From the NCBI GenBank assembly GCA_035578175.1, contig JAQMRL010000008.1, positions 93,236,541 through 93,300,540 on the forward strand: a DNA stretch of 64,000 bases. The letters are read 5' to 3'. This stretch comes from Catonia carolina. Lineage: Eukaryota; Arthropoda; Insecta; Hemiptera; Achilidae. How positions within the stretch are numbered: the stretch's first letter is position 1; the number at the start of each line of letters is the position of its first letter. The notes beneath the pieces were generated by a model, which was given only the letters and a program-made list of their open reading frames with translations, was not told the origin of the DNA and made no database searches. Below are positions 21,210 to 33,084 of the stretch, one piece after another. The translations under genes were made by a program, and so were the position numbers.

Positions 21210-21334
21210 ATCGCTGTGTTTTTGGATTCATGGTATCTGAAAACGTGTAGTATATCCGGTGAAAACTCGATTCGGAAAATCGACATGAAAACAATAATTT
21301 CCTTCCCATACATCCATATAGGCAAGAGAAAGTA
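20653..21334 (+). mobile_element. HINE-like element, degenerate copy with both ends
   Basis: The 5' end TCTGGTGTGAAACACTGACC and the 3' end (hairpin plus GGCAAGAGAAAGTA) are recognisable, as is the stretch from 21060 on. The interior 20690-21040 does not match the family. It carries a long CA/CG array at the standard position. Confidence 0.65.
21138..21208. repeat. (CA)n(CG)n(CA)n array inside a HINE-like element
   Basis: About 70 bp of uninterrupted purine-pyrimidine alternation, with a CG core of six to seven units flanked by CA runs. It is followed directly by the conserved ACCAATCGCT. Confidence 0.95.
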
Positions 21335-21816
21335 AAAATTTGAAAACCGTATCGCATCCCAAAGGAAGACAGCAATCTGACAGGTCCAGAATACGATTCA
21401 CGATTAAGGTCTTAAATTGTAAACACTTCCATTAACCTGTTAATTTATAATTAATGTTATTTGACATACATGTGTTTACTTTTCAAAAAATCTATACGCA
21501 AGGAGAAAAATAACGAATATGAGATAAAAGTGAAATTCCGGGAAAATTGTTAGTATAATTTTCAAAGTTAATAACAACGGAACAATAGAGCTTTGTATTA
21601 TCTGATTTAATTAAAAAAAAACTCAATACAGCCGAAATTAGCATGTGGCACTGGCACGTAGCAACTCAGAAATGAATAAATCACAAACGAAATTCAAGAG
21701 ACCAGATACTAAGAGAATTTATCTTGTACAAAATAAGGTAGCAGGATTAAGTAAACAATGAATAGCTACCATGTGACATGGTACTGCAAAACAGAGTGGG
21801 CGGTGATAGTACGTAA
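21335..21816. other. Spacer, nothing recognised
   Basis: No gene or family repeat seen. Confidence 0.45.
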
Positions 21817-22854
21817 TTAGTCCAGGCTGTGAGCTCGCTCCCGTTAGCAAAATTATTCGGACTCGGTTTCTTTGCACTATCTTATTCAAAATTGGTCCCT
21901 TATAACCAATCCGCAAGAAACCACGGGCCACCGTGGTCGAGAAATTTTTTAAACAATTTTTTTTAAACAAATTGCAAAAATTGGTTTTTTGGCCGCGGAC
22001 AAAATTTTTTCAGGTTTTTTGGATCATTCTGAACAATAAAAGTCCTTAGTAACTTTTCTCTATAGTTAATAGTTTTCGAGTTATAAGCAATTTAAAATTT
22101 GAAAAACGTAAAATCAACCATTTTCAATCCTCTATATCTCAGTTAAAAAACATTATTTTTTAAGTTAGAAAGTGCTTAAAGTAAAGTTTAAATATCCTTA
22201 TACAAGATTCTGATGTCTTTTTTGAAATTATTTTATTGCAAAACCTTTGTTTTAAACAGTTAACAATGCGCGCGCGGCGCGTACCGCGACCACGCGCTGC
22301 ATGTTGCGTCTCTCTCGCACTAACGCTGTGTATACGTACCCGATGGATTTTTCGCCGACGCTTGAAGTTATACCTAATTAATTGTTGTACGCGCCGCACG
22401 CGCATTGTTAACTGTTTAAAACAAAGGTTTTGCAATAAAATAATTTCAAAAAAGACATCAGAATCTTGTATAAGGATATTTAAACTTTACTTTAAGCACT
22501 TTCTAACTTAAAAAATAATGTTTTTTAACTGAGATATAGAGGATTGAAAATGGTTGATTTTACGTTTTTCAAATTTTAAATTGCTTATAACTCGAAAACT
22601 ATTAACTATAGAGAAAAGTTACTAAGGACTTTTATTGTTCAGAATGATCCAAAAAACCTGAAAAAATTTTGTCCGCGGCCAAAAAACCAATTTTTGCAAT
22701 TTGTTTAAAAAAAATTGTTTAAAAAATTTCTCGAACACGGTGGCCCGTGGTTTCTTGCGGATTGGTTATAAGGGACCAATTTTGAATAAGATAGTGCAAA
22801 GAAACCGAGTCCGAATAATTTTGCTAACGGGAGCGAGCTCACAGCCTGGACTAA
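21817..22854. mobile_element. Fold-back element with near-identical 468 bp arms
   Basis: Arms 21817-22284 and 22387-22854 are reverse complements; by eye I find only about two differences. The ends read TTAGTCCAGGCTGTGAGCTC. The inner spacer of 102 bp is GC-rich. No transposase; mirrored frames in the arms are symmetry artefacts. The near-identity implies recent formation or active homogenisation. Superfamily unknown; no clear target duplication. Confidence 0.88.
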
Positions 22855-23081
22855 ATAGCAAGAAACAGATTAGGTTAGTCTGTCCACGCTTGGTAAACAT
22901 AAATAGGCGTAAAACACTAAAAACAGTACGACGCTAAAAATAAATCCACCGATCGGAAAATGTGTTTGATGGATAGTCAGAACTGTCTAAAATATATTTT
23001 AGTAAATCACTTATCTTGAAAAAAAAACAATTTACTATCATTCATTGAAAACTTTTTTGTAATAAATAGACCAAACAAATA

Positions 23082-24266
23082 CAGTAAAACCTCACTAATT
23101 CGGACTAATTGGGGGGAAGTGAAGTCCGAATTATCGCGAATATTTGTTTACATCTAAAAATTGAATAATTTAGGCAATTAAAATTAAAAAATAAACGTTA
23201 CTTGTCTGAAATAACGATGTTTAATGAATTTACAGTACAGTATAAATTGAAAAACAACAAAGTTAAAAGTATAGAAATAAAAATATTTACGGCAGTAAAA
23301 ATATTATTAAATAATAAATGTTCAGTGTAAAATGATATTTAATTAAAACACTGTACTTACGTACCGATTATTTGGCACTTGTTGAAGTAGAGGGTTGACA
23401 AATATCCTCATTTGAGTATTATAAAATATAAAATGTATTATAAAAATGTATGTTATAAAATAAAATTTTTATAATGTTATAAAATGTATTATAAAGTATA
23501 AAATATATTATAAAATATTTGAGTACTATCAAATATTATCATTTGAGGTTGCTTAGAAAAAAACTTATTTTTTTCTGTGATTCTTTGCTACACTGTTTTC
23601 TTATAACTTGTTGGCTCATCTCTCTTAGGACAAAACAGTCATTGAATTCCGGATTGAAGTCTGCAAATTCAATAAGTTCGTCTATGTGGTTTCTCACTTC
23701 ACAAGCTTAAATTGTGGAACGTTTTCTTCACTGAGTAACCAATAATGTATTGCAGGATGAAACAATTTTTATTAGACAGTTAAAAGCTAATATTTTTTGA
23801 AGTAGCACTTATAATTATTATTGCTTCATATTATTATGAAGCAATATCCACAGTGCTCTTAAATGCTTGAGATAAAGTTCCGGGTTCGATTCCCGGTTAA
23901 GGTCAGGAAATGTCAGCACATTTGAGTCCATACTTATTACACTAAAAAATATAAAAAAAATGGAAAAGTCAAAAATTGAACTTAAGTTGTTATTGCAATC
24001 AGCGATTCAATTATTTAAAAAAACTGCCTCCATGAAGCATAGTTTAATATAATGTACATTTAATTTTTATGTACTGTATAGTATTTCAGTCAAAAAGTAT
24101 TGAACGATGGTTACATATATAGTTTTTGTTAATTTAAAAAACTGATGTTAATAAATGAACCTTTCATAGCTGGTTACGATCAAATTTGTTAAATCCGGGT
24201 TATCCGAAAAAAGCGGCTATTAAATTGGTTCCGCCCCAATTATTTCGGATAACCAGAATTCGACTG
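23082..24266. mobile_element. Tigger/pogo-like DNA transposon relic
   Basis: The terminal repeat CAGTAAAACCTCACTAATTC on the left matches the complement of the right end (CAGTCGAATTCTGGTTATCC), both flanked by TA. Length is about 1,185 bp. On the minus strand around 23560-23700 a degraded C-terminal tail resembling Tigger transposases (EFADFNPEFNDCF, QKKISFF) can be read across frames. Non-autonomous. Confidence 0.7.
23862..23950 (+). mobile_element. tRNA-derived SINE fragment
   Basis: B box GGGTTCGATTCCCGG is followed by an SINE-B-like body (AAGGTCAGGAAATGTCAGC). It lies within the Tigger-like relic. The A box is poorly preserved. Confidence 0.55.
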
Positions 24267-25004
24267 TACTATAAAACTACGATGATGAAACTTTAAACAA
24301 AAGTTAATATTAGTTTTTATGTAAAAACAAACACAAACCAAAAAAACTTTATCAATTTATGAAAAATAAGAAGTAACGAAACATTTAAACAAAAAAATAA
24401 AACTACTTATAATTAAAAAAATAAAAATGTTTATTGCACTTTCATTCAACAATATTGATGGTACTATAATGTACCAGTAATAGTTCACAATACTTCGTTC
24501 AAAAACTTGTTAACTCGTCTTTTTATATGAAGTATTATATGTCAAAGGTTTCCTTAGGGATTAGTCACAACTTTTCCATTGGATAAACTTTAGTAATTAC
24601 TAACATTTTGAATCGAAGAGAATACATGAAATTCATAAGAGAATAAACAAAAGAGAATAATAAATAAACCTCTCTCTGATACATCGAGGTTTTCAAAAAG
24701 GTGCTTTATCAAGTCGTTTAAAGTATTTTAATAATTTAAAGGATGATACCCACAGGACGGTTAACAGCTCTATCTTTGTCACGAATACAACACTTTAAAT
24801 CCACAAAAATATTAAATTGAATTAGAACATTTGGCGTTCTCTCAAGTGATTTTATAATTCATTGCAGAACTTTAAAGTTGTTTGCAGTGATAAACATAAT
24901 GTGATAAATTACGATAGGTCGGACAATGAAGTTTTGAGAGGTGCAATTTATTGCCTTTCGTACCAGCAGTTCCTTTTATTCATTTGCGGATTTTTTAGTA
25001 TCCT
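24267..25004. other. AT-rich spacer, nothing recognised
   Basis: No gene, RNA gene or family repeat seen. Confidence 0.45.
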
Positions 25005-25470
25005 GTTGCCTATATAAATATATAGGAAAGAAAGTATTGTTTTCATGTCGATTTTTCGAAATCGAGTTTTCACCAGATCTACATATTTTCAGACCCCCTG
25101 AACCCAAAAAACATGTTTTTAGCGATTGGTCTGTGTGTATGTGTGTGAGCGCGCGTGTGTGTGTATGTGTGTGTGAACAGAATATCTCAAGAACGGAAAA
25201 TCGTACGAACTTTAAACTTGAAACATAAGTTACATACCACTTTCGAACCCGACACGAACATTTTCATCAAAATCGGTCAACCGGAAGTAGTACTTTATTC
25301 GTGTAATTTTTCACTCTTTTGCGATTTTCTCAAAAACTGGTCTTAAGACTTTTTTTTTAATTCGTTTGGTTTACTCATTTTTTTACGCTCTAAAAGATAG
25401 GGTAGGCGCCATGTTTGCTGAAATTCTCGGTAAGGCTGTTTTCACGTAAATAAAGAGTTTTTTTAAGATT
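25005..25470 (-). mobile_element. HINE-like element, 3' half
   Basis: Reverse orientation. The terminal hairpin (CCTATATAAATATATAGG), the GT/CG array at 25132-25180 and the ATTTTCATCAAAATCGGTCA block are all present. Truncated after GCTGTTTTCACGTAAA. Confidence 0.85.
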
Positions 25471-25489
25471 TACTAAATATTTATTATAT

Positions 25490-25610
25490 TTTATAAATTA
25501 TGGAGCAGCGATTGACCAGTTATTCGGCAGAATTTTTTAAATATTTAAATAGATAAATAATGCGGGAGCTGGAAGAAGCTTAAGCATGTTCCCACGTCTT
25601 CTTTTTTTAT
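25490..25610 (+). repeat. Fragment of the fold-back family found at 42106-43710
   Basis: Shares TTATGGAGCAGCGATTGACC, GAATTTTTTA and CTGGAAGAAGCTTAAGC with the inner arms of the 42-43 kb palindrome. Confidence 0.65.
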
Positions 25611-25906
25611 ACAGTATCGAAATCGACGTAGGCGCTTAAACTTACCCGCTAAGTATTTCTGACTTTCTATCACGAAATTTCTCTCTAACTAAACAATGTA
25701 ATTATTAACATTCCCACGAAAACCATTACCGATGCCGCTGATTAGATTTTCGCTACAAACAGCCAAACGTTTATTGTAGAGAGTCAATTCAATTATTGAA
25801 ATATCGGAGATACCGTCTTATGCATAACCTCAATTGTCTCCACAAATTACAACAAAATATACTAAGTTCTACCATATCATTATTACCGAATTATTAACAA
25901 AATAAA

Positions 25907-25950
25907 TCTGGTGTGAAACACTCACACGACTTCCTTGAGTATTTTTAAAA
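25907..25950 (+). mobile_element. HINE-like element, 5' tip only
   Basis: TCTGGTGTGAAACACTCACA and the next 15 bases match the family 5' end. Homology then stops. Confidence 0.55.
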
Positions 25951-26208
25951 CTCTATAAAACTAAACCTTTACCCGCTTAGCTATTTAACTATAAAAATTA
26001 ATATGTATCTATGTTGTACTATAAACTAATATGTATCTTCCTTGCCGCCAAATCATGCAAAGCCTACTAAATACCAAAAAAAAAAAATGTGTATGAAATT
26101 TCAATAATTGGCGTTTTGCATAACTGAGATTCGGATAATGGAAGCTCTGCTACAATAGAAAAGGAAGAACACAGGTAATTTGGAGAGGATTTTTTCCTTG
26201 GAACAGTA
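25950..26208 (+). repeat. Direct repeat, left copy (flanks a mariner)
   Basis: About 255 bp repeated at 27107-27371 in the same orientation: ACTCTATAAAACTAAA at the start, CTTCCTTGCCGCCAAAT in the middle and GGATTTTTTCCTTGGAA at the end. It contains a Tigger-like end motif (GATTCGGATAATGGAAGC). Confidence 0.8.
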
Positions 26209-26210
26209 TA

Positions 26211-27102
26211 CAAGGTGTCGATATTAAACAACGAGACTGACGTTGTAAATATTTTTATTTTATTTTATACCTAATCACTTATTATCACCATCAACATACA
26301 CTCCTTCTCTATCCCTACCACGCTCCATGCAAATTTTTCATGGTTGGAAACAGAGCTGGAAGTCATGTTCTGTCAGCTCCTTCAAGACACGTGCCGCTTT
26401 CTCTTTTACAGCTTCCACAGACTCAAATCTTGTCCCTTTTAATGCAGATTTCACCTCAGGGAACAGGTAGAAGATATTAACATGTGATGAAACGTAGATT
26501 TTTACTTATGATCCGGAAACGAAGCGCCAATCCATGCATTGGAAGAGCCGAACTTCACCGAGAGTCAAAAAAGCTCGAATTAGCAAGTCACAATTTAAAG
26601 CATTGATGATTTTTTTTTTTTTTATATCCATGGGATGGTGTACCTTCACTGGGATCCTGAAGGTCAAACAATTAATCATTATTACTACCTTTAGGTACTT
26701 TTTAAACAACGTCAAAGAGTAAGGAAAACGCCCCGAAATAAGGAAGGACAAATCATGGGTTCTCCACCAAGACAATGCGCCAGCTCATTTCGCCAAGAGC
26801 ATTCTGTCCAGAGGTTCCTAGCCAAGTACAGCATCTCAGTGTTAGAACATCCACCTTATTCACCAGATCGTGCACCATGTGACTTCCACCTGTTCTCTAA
26901 GGTGAAATCTGCATTAAATGGGACAAGATTTGAGTCCGTAGAAGCTGTAAAAGAGAAAGCGGCACGTATCCTGAAGGAGCGTTGTGAGGATAGAGAAGGA
27001 GTGTATATTGAAGGTGACAATAAGTGATTATGTATAAATAAAATTTAAAAAAATTTCTTTTACTACGTCAGTCTCGTTATTTATTTAAATAGCCACACCT
27101 CG
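26211..27102. mobile_element. Fold-back mariner (A), 3' end present at both sides
   Basis: Terminal repeats CAAGGTGTCGATATTAAACA (left) and the complement of CGAGGTGTGGCTATTTAAAT (right), each flanked by TA. The last about 260 bp of the transposase gene occur twice: inverted at 26283-26470 and direct at 26890-27027. The 5' half of the mariner has been replaced by an inverted copy of its 3' end. Confidence 0.85.
26490..27027 (+). pseudogene. Mariner transposase, catalytic and C-terminal part
   Basis: Readable across frames: QSMHWKSRTSPRVKKARISK, then FFYIHGMV where the family has FFDIxG (first catalytic Asp replaced by Tyr beside a 14-base T run). Further on are WVLHQDNAPAHFAKSILS (second Asp) and HPPYSPDRAPCDFHLF (third Asp of the DD34D triad). 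It ends VKEKAARILKER. At least two frameshifts; inactive. Confidence 0.85.
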
Positions 27103-27106
27103 TATG

Positions 27107-27371
27107 ATTGCAGAAACTCTATAAAACTAAAAACTTTATCCGCTAAGCTATTTAATTATAAAAATTAATCACGATTTCTTTTTGATCGAACTGCAATTGT
27201 ATCTTCCTTGCCGCCAAATTATGCATAGCCTATTAATTACCAAAAATAAATGAGTATGGAATTTCAATAATTGTCATTTCGTATAACTGAGATTCACATA
27301 ATGGACGTTCTACTACAATAGAAAAAGAAGAACACAGGAAATATGGAGAGGATTTTTCCTTGGAAGAGTAT
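27107..27371 (+). repeat. Direct repeat, right copy
   Basis: Second copy of the sequence at 25950-26208, without an insertion at the corresponding TA (GAGTATAAGAACTG). Confidence 0.8.
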
Positions 27372-28489
27372 AAGAACTGTACAAAGACTTACCAAACAAT
27401 GAAGTTCTGCTTACAACGACTTCAACCAAAAATGAAAACAAGTTCACTTACCTGTAAAAATAAAACAAAATACATTAATACACAATTAAATGTTAAAATT
27501 ACAGTAGAATGTTGGATAATTATGTAAAACACAATCATTAATATAAATCACTTTAGTAAAAATAACACTTCTTGAAAAATTAAAAACAAACATGGCATAC
27601 TTTGACATTTAATTCTTATTTATAATTTATGTTAACAGCAAGTTTCATAATAATTACCGGAAAAATATATCGTTACTCGTTAAAGAAGCTGCATTTCTGT
27701 AGTTTTTCGATGTAATTATATACTAAACACGTAACAGATCCGTCTATAAGGTTCGTTAATTACATAATTTCAAAAAGGAGTTTTCGCTTATTATTACTTA
27801 AATAATTATTCAAAGCTGACATTTTCGTCTGTTAACTTTCTATTTACAATTTTTCCTAACACAAATATTAAAAATTTTATCAAGAAAATATACAATTCAA
27901 ATATAATTTGTTTCAGAAAATTGTTATTTATATTAAAAAGATTTTTATTGTGGTACACATAGAGCATAATTGAGTTGTTAGAAATAATTACACGAGTAAC
28001 AGAATTACTACAAAAAAGAAATAAATTACTATGTATTATAATTAACAATGAATTTAACAAATTAGCATTCCGTTACTGAACAATTTATTAAGTTAAGTTT
28101 AACATGTAGGTATTGGAAATAATTTTTATTCAAATGTACGGCCCAAAGGGTGATTTTAATATTTAGAAACGTCACTACGTTAAATGAGGAGTGAGGTGAT
28201 TTAAAATAATCTTCACAGCATTTTATTATACCGCATATTAGATTTCGTTCAACACTGTAAACAGTCTGACCACGTTTTCGAGAAACGTTTCTAACATTTC
28301 TGTTTATGGTAACAGTTATATTCGTACAGTTAAACTACAAAAGGTTCCGCGATATACAACAGTATATGCTCTGGGTATAGTATAAGTTGTTGTGTTTGTT
28401 GTACTGAAATTGAAGCAGTCGCGCATGCGCACTGATGTTTTCCCCTTTACCTCTCGTTGCAAAAAAGGCAAACTCGTGATTCAAGTAAC
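27372..28489. other. AT-rich spacer, nothing recognised
   Basis: About 1.1 kb. An 84-codon minus-strand frame (27806-28060) is low-complexity Asn/Ile/Phe-rich and not supported as a gene. Confidence 0.45.
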
Positions 28490-28682
28490 TATACTTGACT
28501 TAAGTCTCAAGTTTCAACATCGTATGCAATTCCGTTATTGAGATATTTTATTTACAGGCAGACCAATCGCTAAAACATTTCTTCTGTTTGGGTTCAGAGG
28601 GTCTTAAGATTCGTTATGTCCGGTGAAAACTCTATTTCGAGTATTCGAATTAAAAACAACACTTTCCCTATATATTTTTTCA
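28490..28682 (+). mobile_element. HINE-like element, diverged 3' fragment
   Basis: CTTAAGTCTCAAGTTTCAAC, GACCAATCGCTAAAAC and TCCGGTGAAAACTC are in family order. The CA array is lost and the 3' hairpin decayed. Confidence 0.7.
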
Positions 28683-29183
28683 AACCATAGTACGGAATCA
28701 AACGCGGGAGCCTACGCTTAAATAGTCGATAACCAAACAGATACAAAGTTGATCTAAGAGAATTTAAATGGCTGCTACAGATAAAGTTAGTCAGCAATTA
28801 TAGAGAGAGAGTTCATTTACGAACTTTCTACACTACCTTCACAATGATCAATACATTACTGTAAGAATTCAATTTATGTTAATTGAGTGTAAGGTAATGA
28901 CACTAATGACTTCCTAACTTAACCTAGTTGTTACATTTCCACAAATATTTACGTTGCAAGTTCAAACCATTAACAAGACAAATGATCGGTCAACTCAACT
29001 AAGGCGGGAACTTTGAAACTTTAAGAAGATAACTTGAGTTAAAGTGATCGACCACACATCAACTAATTATTATTATGTAAGAGTAATTGCTTCATTACAT
29101 GATTATTACAAACTTATTTAAAGTTAAAGCAGAATGGTGTAAAAAGTGTTTCAATAATTCAGGAAGTAGGTTGTCCGTAATTA
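28683..29183. other. Spacer, nothing recognised
   Basis: No gene or family repeat seen. Confidence 0.4.
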
Positions 29184-29335
29184 GGCCGGCCCGTTGGCGT
29201 AGTATTTAGCGCAACTGGCTTCTATATCGGGGTCCCGGGGTTCGACTTCCGGTCAGGCATTTTAGAATTCATGTTAATCACATAAACTAATTCTTCCTTA
29301 AACCGGAATACACAAAACAAATTAAATAATAAACG
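29184..29335 (+). mobile_element. SINE-C copy 1 (tRNA-derived)
   Basis: Head GCCGGCCCGTTGGCGTAGTA (A-box region) and GGGGTTCGACTTCCGGTC (B box), about 40 bp apart, followed by an AT-rich body with an A-rich end. Confidence 0.7.
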
Positions 29336-29370
29336 AAATATAACTTATCAGTTAAAATCTTGATGTTTTA

Positions 29371-29929
29371 TTAAACCCTTTACAGAGCAGTACTATGGAG
29401 GATAAATTTATAGGTATGTTGTGAAATGTTAAATATTGTTTTATGGGGGCTTGAATAATGTATTTCTAGTGCCAGAACAGTAAGCTATTTCTTTGTTTTG
29501 ATGTAAAGTCCCGGTAAGTATACTTACCAAGGAACGTTTACTGAAATATAAATCAAATATTTAGTAGTAAGAAAGCTTTTTAAAACAACTTGTAGTACTA
29601 TATTACAAAAAAAAACCGTGTAGAATAACTTAACTTTATTTTAGCATGAATGCTTAATTTCCCGTAAAAACTTAAATTTTCTAAGCACTATACAAAAGTA
29701 ACAAAACAAACCGGTAGCGTGCGCTGGTGTGAATCCTTACCACATTCGTGCAACTCACGAAGCAAATGGTCGCTGCGCGCTAATTTCAAAATGTGGATAG
29801 CCTACTTACCAGAGAACATCTATAACACCATAAAATGCCAATAAGATTAAACTAGATAAATTATTCTTAGATGAACTCGACCTTATTGCCAGTGGTAAGC
29901 ATGCTTACCAAAGACCTATAAAGGGTTAA
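29371..29929 (+). mobile_element. TTAA MITE, copy X (empty for SINE-L)
   Basis: Flanked by TTAA, with short inverted ends AAACCCTTTACAGA and the complement of CCTATAAAGGG. About 550 bp, non-coding. It contains GTGGTAAGCATGCTTACCA near the right end and is homologous along its length to 37443-38391. The CCCTTT end plus TTAA duplication suggests the piggyBac superfamily. Confidence 0.8.
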
Positions 29930-29931
29930 TA

Positions 29932-30782
29932 CGAGGGTGTACTGAAAAGTAACGCTTCCATCGCTGTAACTTTATTAGTAACGGATTATATTGTTTACAT
30001 ATTAGTGTGAAATGATAGATTAAACTGTCCCCTACTCACCAATATAATCAATTTTCCACATAATCGCCGTTAACAGCGACACATTTACGCCAACGTACTA
30101 CGATTTGGAAAAGTCCGACACGGAAGAAGTCTAAAGTTTTTGTACGGCACCATTTCCTCACCTCCGCTATCATCTGTGCATCTAAAGAAAAACGTATGCC
30201 CTTGAGATGTTCCTTAAGCTTCAGAAAGAGGAAAAAGTCACAGGGTGCAAGATCTGGGCTATAAGGTGGATGAGGTAAAACGCCTTGAAACCTCTGAACT
30301 CATATAAAATACAGCACTTCTCTAGTGCTGTACGCGTTTTCAGACTTGGTTATAAGGCTATAAGGTGGATGAGGTAAAACGCCTTGAAACCTCTGAACTC
30401 ATATAAAATACAGCACTTCTCTAGTGCTGTACGCATTTTCAGACTTGTGCGAGGACGAGCATTGTCATGATGCAGAATTGGCTCTTTGTCTGGACGATCC
30501 CTACGCAAGTGCCGCTTCAGACTTGATAAGAGTAACAACATATGGTTCAGAGTTGACAGTACAGCCACGTTTCAAAAAATCCATACGAACGATACCATCA
30601 CTATTGGAGAAAACGGTATCACGATTTTCTCGACACGACAGATGGCATTGTGTTGAATTTTTCGGTTAGGGCTGTGAATCGCCGATAGGGTGATTTGTTA
30701 ACAAATACTTCCAGTACGTGATTAAACACTTGTGAGGCTGTTTGGCCCATCATTAAAATAGTTATAGCGATGGAGGCCCTCG
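29932..30782. mobile_element. Mariner relic (E) with an internal tandem duplication
   Basis: Ends CGAGGGTGTACTGAAAAGTA and the complement of CGAGGGCCTCCATCGCTATA, both flanked by TA. The left TA abuts the TTAA of MITE X. Internally, 30260-30346 is repeated at 30357-30446 almost exactly. Confidence 0.8.
30060..30580 (-). pseudogene. Mariner transposase C-terminal half
   Basis: Minus strand: KEPILHHDNARPRTSLKMRT (catalytic Asp in HHDN), then a frameshift, FLFLKLKEHLKGI, LDAQMIAEVRKWCR and KCVAVNGDYVEN. The duplication at 30260-30446 and stops make it inactive. Confidence 0.8.
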
Positions 30783-31015
30783 TAATTATCAATCAATGTT
30801 GACACACTTTAAATAATATTACAGTGTTATTTATCAATAAATATAATAATAATAATAATAATAATAATAAATCCTGGACTTATCCACATAAATAATTACA
30901 TATGAAATTTTTTTCATTTTAGTATCACCTCATATCATAACCTACTCAAGTCAATGCTTATGTTGGTATCAATTCAATGAGCCAAAAATTTTGCTCATTC
31001 AATGAGCAAAATGCA

Positions 31016-31576
31016 TTAACCCTTTCAGTGCCAACGTCCGGAAAACGGGACGTCCATATCTTGAACGTAAAGTGCCAATGTCTGGATAACCGAATGTTAC
31101 ATAAGTATTTTTTTTAAACAAAAATGAATGGAATAATCTATTTTAAGACCGTCACCGTGGCTAGCGCCACGGTTTATTTATTATTTTCGTGACTAGCGTG
31201 CCAGCTGACAAAGCTAAAGGTCCTGGTTTCGATTTCCGGCTAGGATCTGAAAATTTTAACACGTTAAAACCCACCGTTACAGTACCAAAACCTACAGTAG
31301 TCGCTAATGGCCAAGCTGTCGGTGCGACTTTCAATAAATTTAAAAAAATGTATTTAGAATAATTTTAGTGATAACAGAATGATCTATTTTTTTTATGAAC
31401 ACAATAAAATTTAATTTTTAAGGGGAAATTTTTCGTTGAAATTTTTCTTGCCAAAGGCAGGCTTAAGGCTGCGAGTTTTTGAAATAAGGGCTGGCACTTA
31501 GTGTACAATCTTATACAAATTAAATCGCATTTTAGGATTAAACTTTTAAATATTGTTTGGGCACAGAAAGGGTTAA
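31016..31576. mobile_element. TTAA MITE, copy Z (different subfamily)
   Basis: Perfect TTAA on both sides, with terminal repeats CCCTTTCAGTGCC and the complement CCCTTTCTGTGCC. 553 bp, non-coding, piggyBac-like ends. A SINE-B copy sits inside. Just outside the right end GGTTAACT is repeated three times. Confidence 0.8.
31188..31345 (+). mobile_element. SINE-B copy 2
   Basis: GTGACTAGCGTGCCAGCTGA (A-box region), TGGTTTCGATTTCCGGCTAG (B box), body CAGTAGTCGCTAATGGCCAA and an A-rich end. Nested in MITE Z. Confidence 0.8.
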
Positions 31577-33084
31577 CTGGTTAACTGGTTAACTCATATA
31601 AAAAAAGAAAATGGCATGCCAAAATACGTCCGGAATCGCCCAGTTCACCGGCCATTTACCACGTTATTTTTAAGAAAAAATTTCTTTCAGGAACCAACTA
31701 AATCTCGTTATACAATTGCAACTTACACTTATCACTTTTATTTGTTTAAAAACCCGGGGGAAACCATTGAGCACATCAAAAATCATTATAAAGTTTTAAT
31801 TACTGGCTAAAAATTTGTAGAATATGAATTAATGCGTCAAAAATTGGTTTGCATCTCTTTCAACCTTCGAAAAAGATAACTTTCCTTATTCCTAAACAAC
31901 GTGTTCATCCCCCAACAGAAGAAAGTTTGATAACTTAATTACACCTAGATAAAAGGCTTACTTGGGTGCCTAATATAAAAACAATACGATGAAACTAAAC
32001 TAAACATTTTCAGAACTTACCCAACTAACCGACAAATGATCTAGACTACCTCTATGTAAAAAATTGTTGCTATACAGATATTTCTTTAAATTTAGGGAAC
32101 ATTTTTTCAAAAACTTCTTGGTTAATTTCCCAGAATCTTTAACACAAAATTTAACTCACGTATCTTTCTTATAAACTACAAAATAAATACTTTTATAAAA
32201 CATAAAGCAAAATATTTGTATATTTAAGTTAAAAAAATTACGGTTCAATGAAACTTATCATGCCATAACAAAAACATTAGCTTATACAATAAATCCAAAT
32301 AAATTGTTCTAAAAATTTCAAAAATATTCGTTCAATAGATTTTGAAAAGATATTGTCATTTTAACACGGTGTAAGATAGGGATTCCATAGTTCATTTATA
32401 TATTTGCAGCCGCTGGTTTATTTGAATTAAATTTATTATAAAAATATGTTTAGCGTTAATTTGGCAAAGAAACTGACACCTCATTTACTTATTCGTTCGA
32501 TTAAGCCAAAAGTCCCATTTTAACTCAAAAAAAAGGCCTAGGAAATTTTCACAACGTTCCATTCAAATTCATACCTAACTATATTCGCAAATAGAGAAAC
32601 TGATAACGTGATTTTAAATAAAAAATAATTAAAAACGAAATAGGTAGAGATAAACTGACATATGCAGCTATCAGTAATTATACATTAATATTAATTAAAG
32701 TTTTTCTGGCGTTTAAACAGAAATTCATACGCAATCAGGTATTTTAAATCGTTAAAACCATGAACAGATATAATGTAACTGATTGAAGGGGCTTAAATTG
32801 AAACAATTTTATTGACAGTACAAAAAATACTCGTTCAATTACAATCAATTCACAGTTCGCCGCATTCTAACATGTACAACTGAAACTTTCCGCTAACCAA
32901 TCATATAAGCTGATGAAGCTCATAAAAAAACCTTTCAGAACATAAGTTCATCACAAATCTGGATCAAAAAACGTTTTGACTGACTCGTAATTCGAATTAT
33001 TCTAATTCAGATTTTTTGTGATAATTTTTAAAATTGTTACCTATCGTTTTCCTTTGTCCGTCCGCCCATTACACCCAGATGTCA
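31577..33084. other. AT-rich spacer, nothing recognised
   Basis: About 1.5 kb without supported genes or family repeats. Confidence 0.45.

Noticed and set aside
22160..22511. Two mirrored 91-codon frames
   Set aside because: They lie in the arms of the 21.8-22.9 kb palindrome and share sequence by symmetry, with no protein features.
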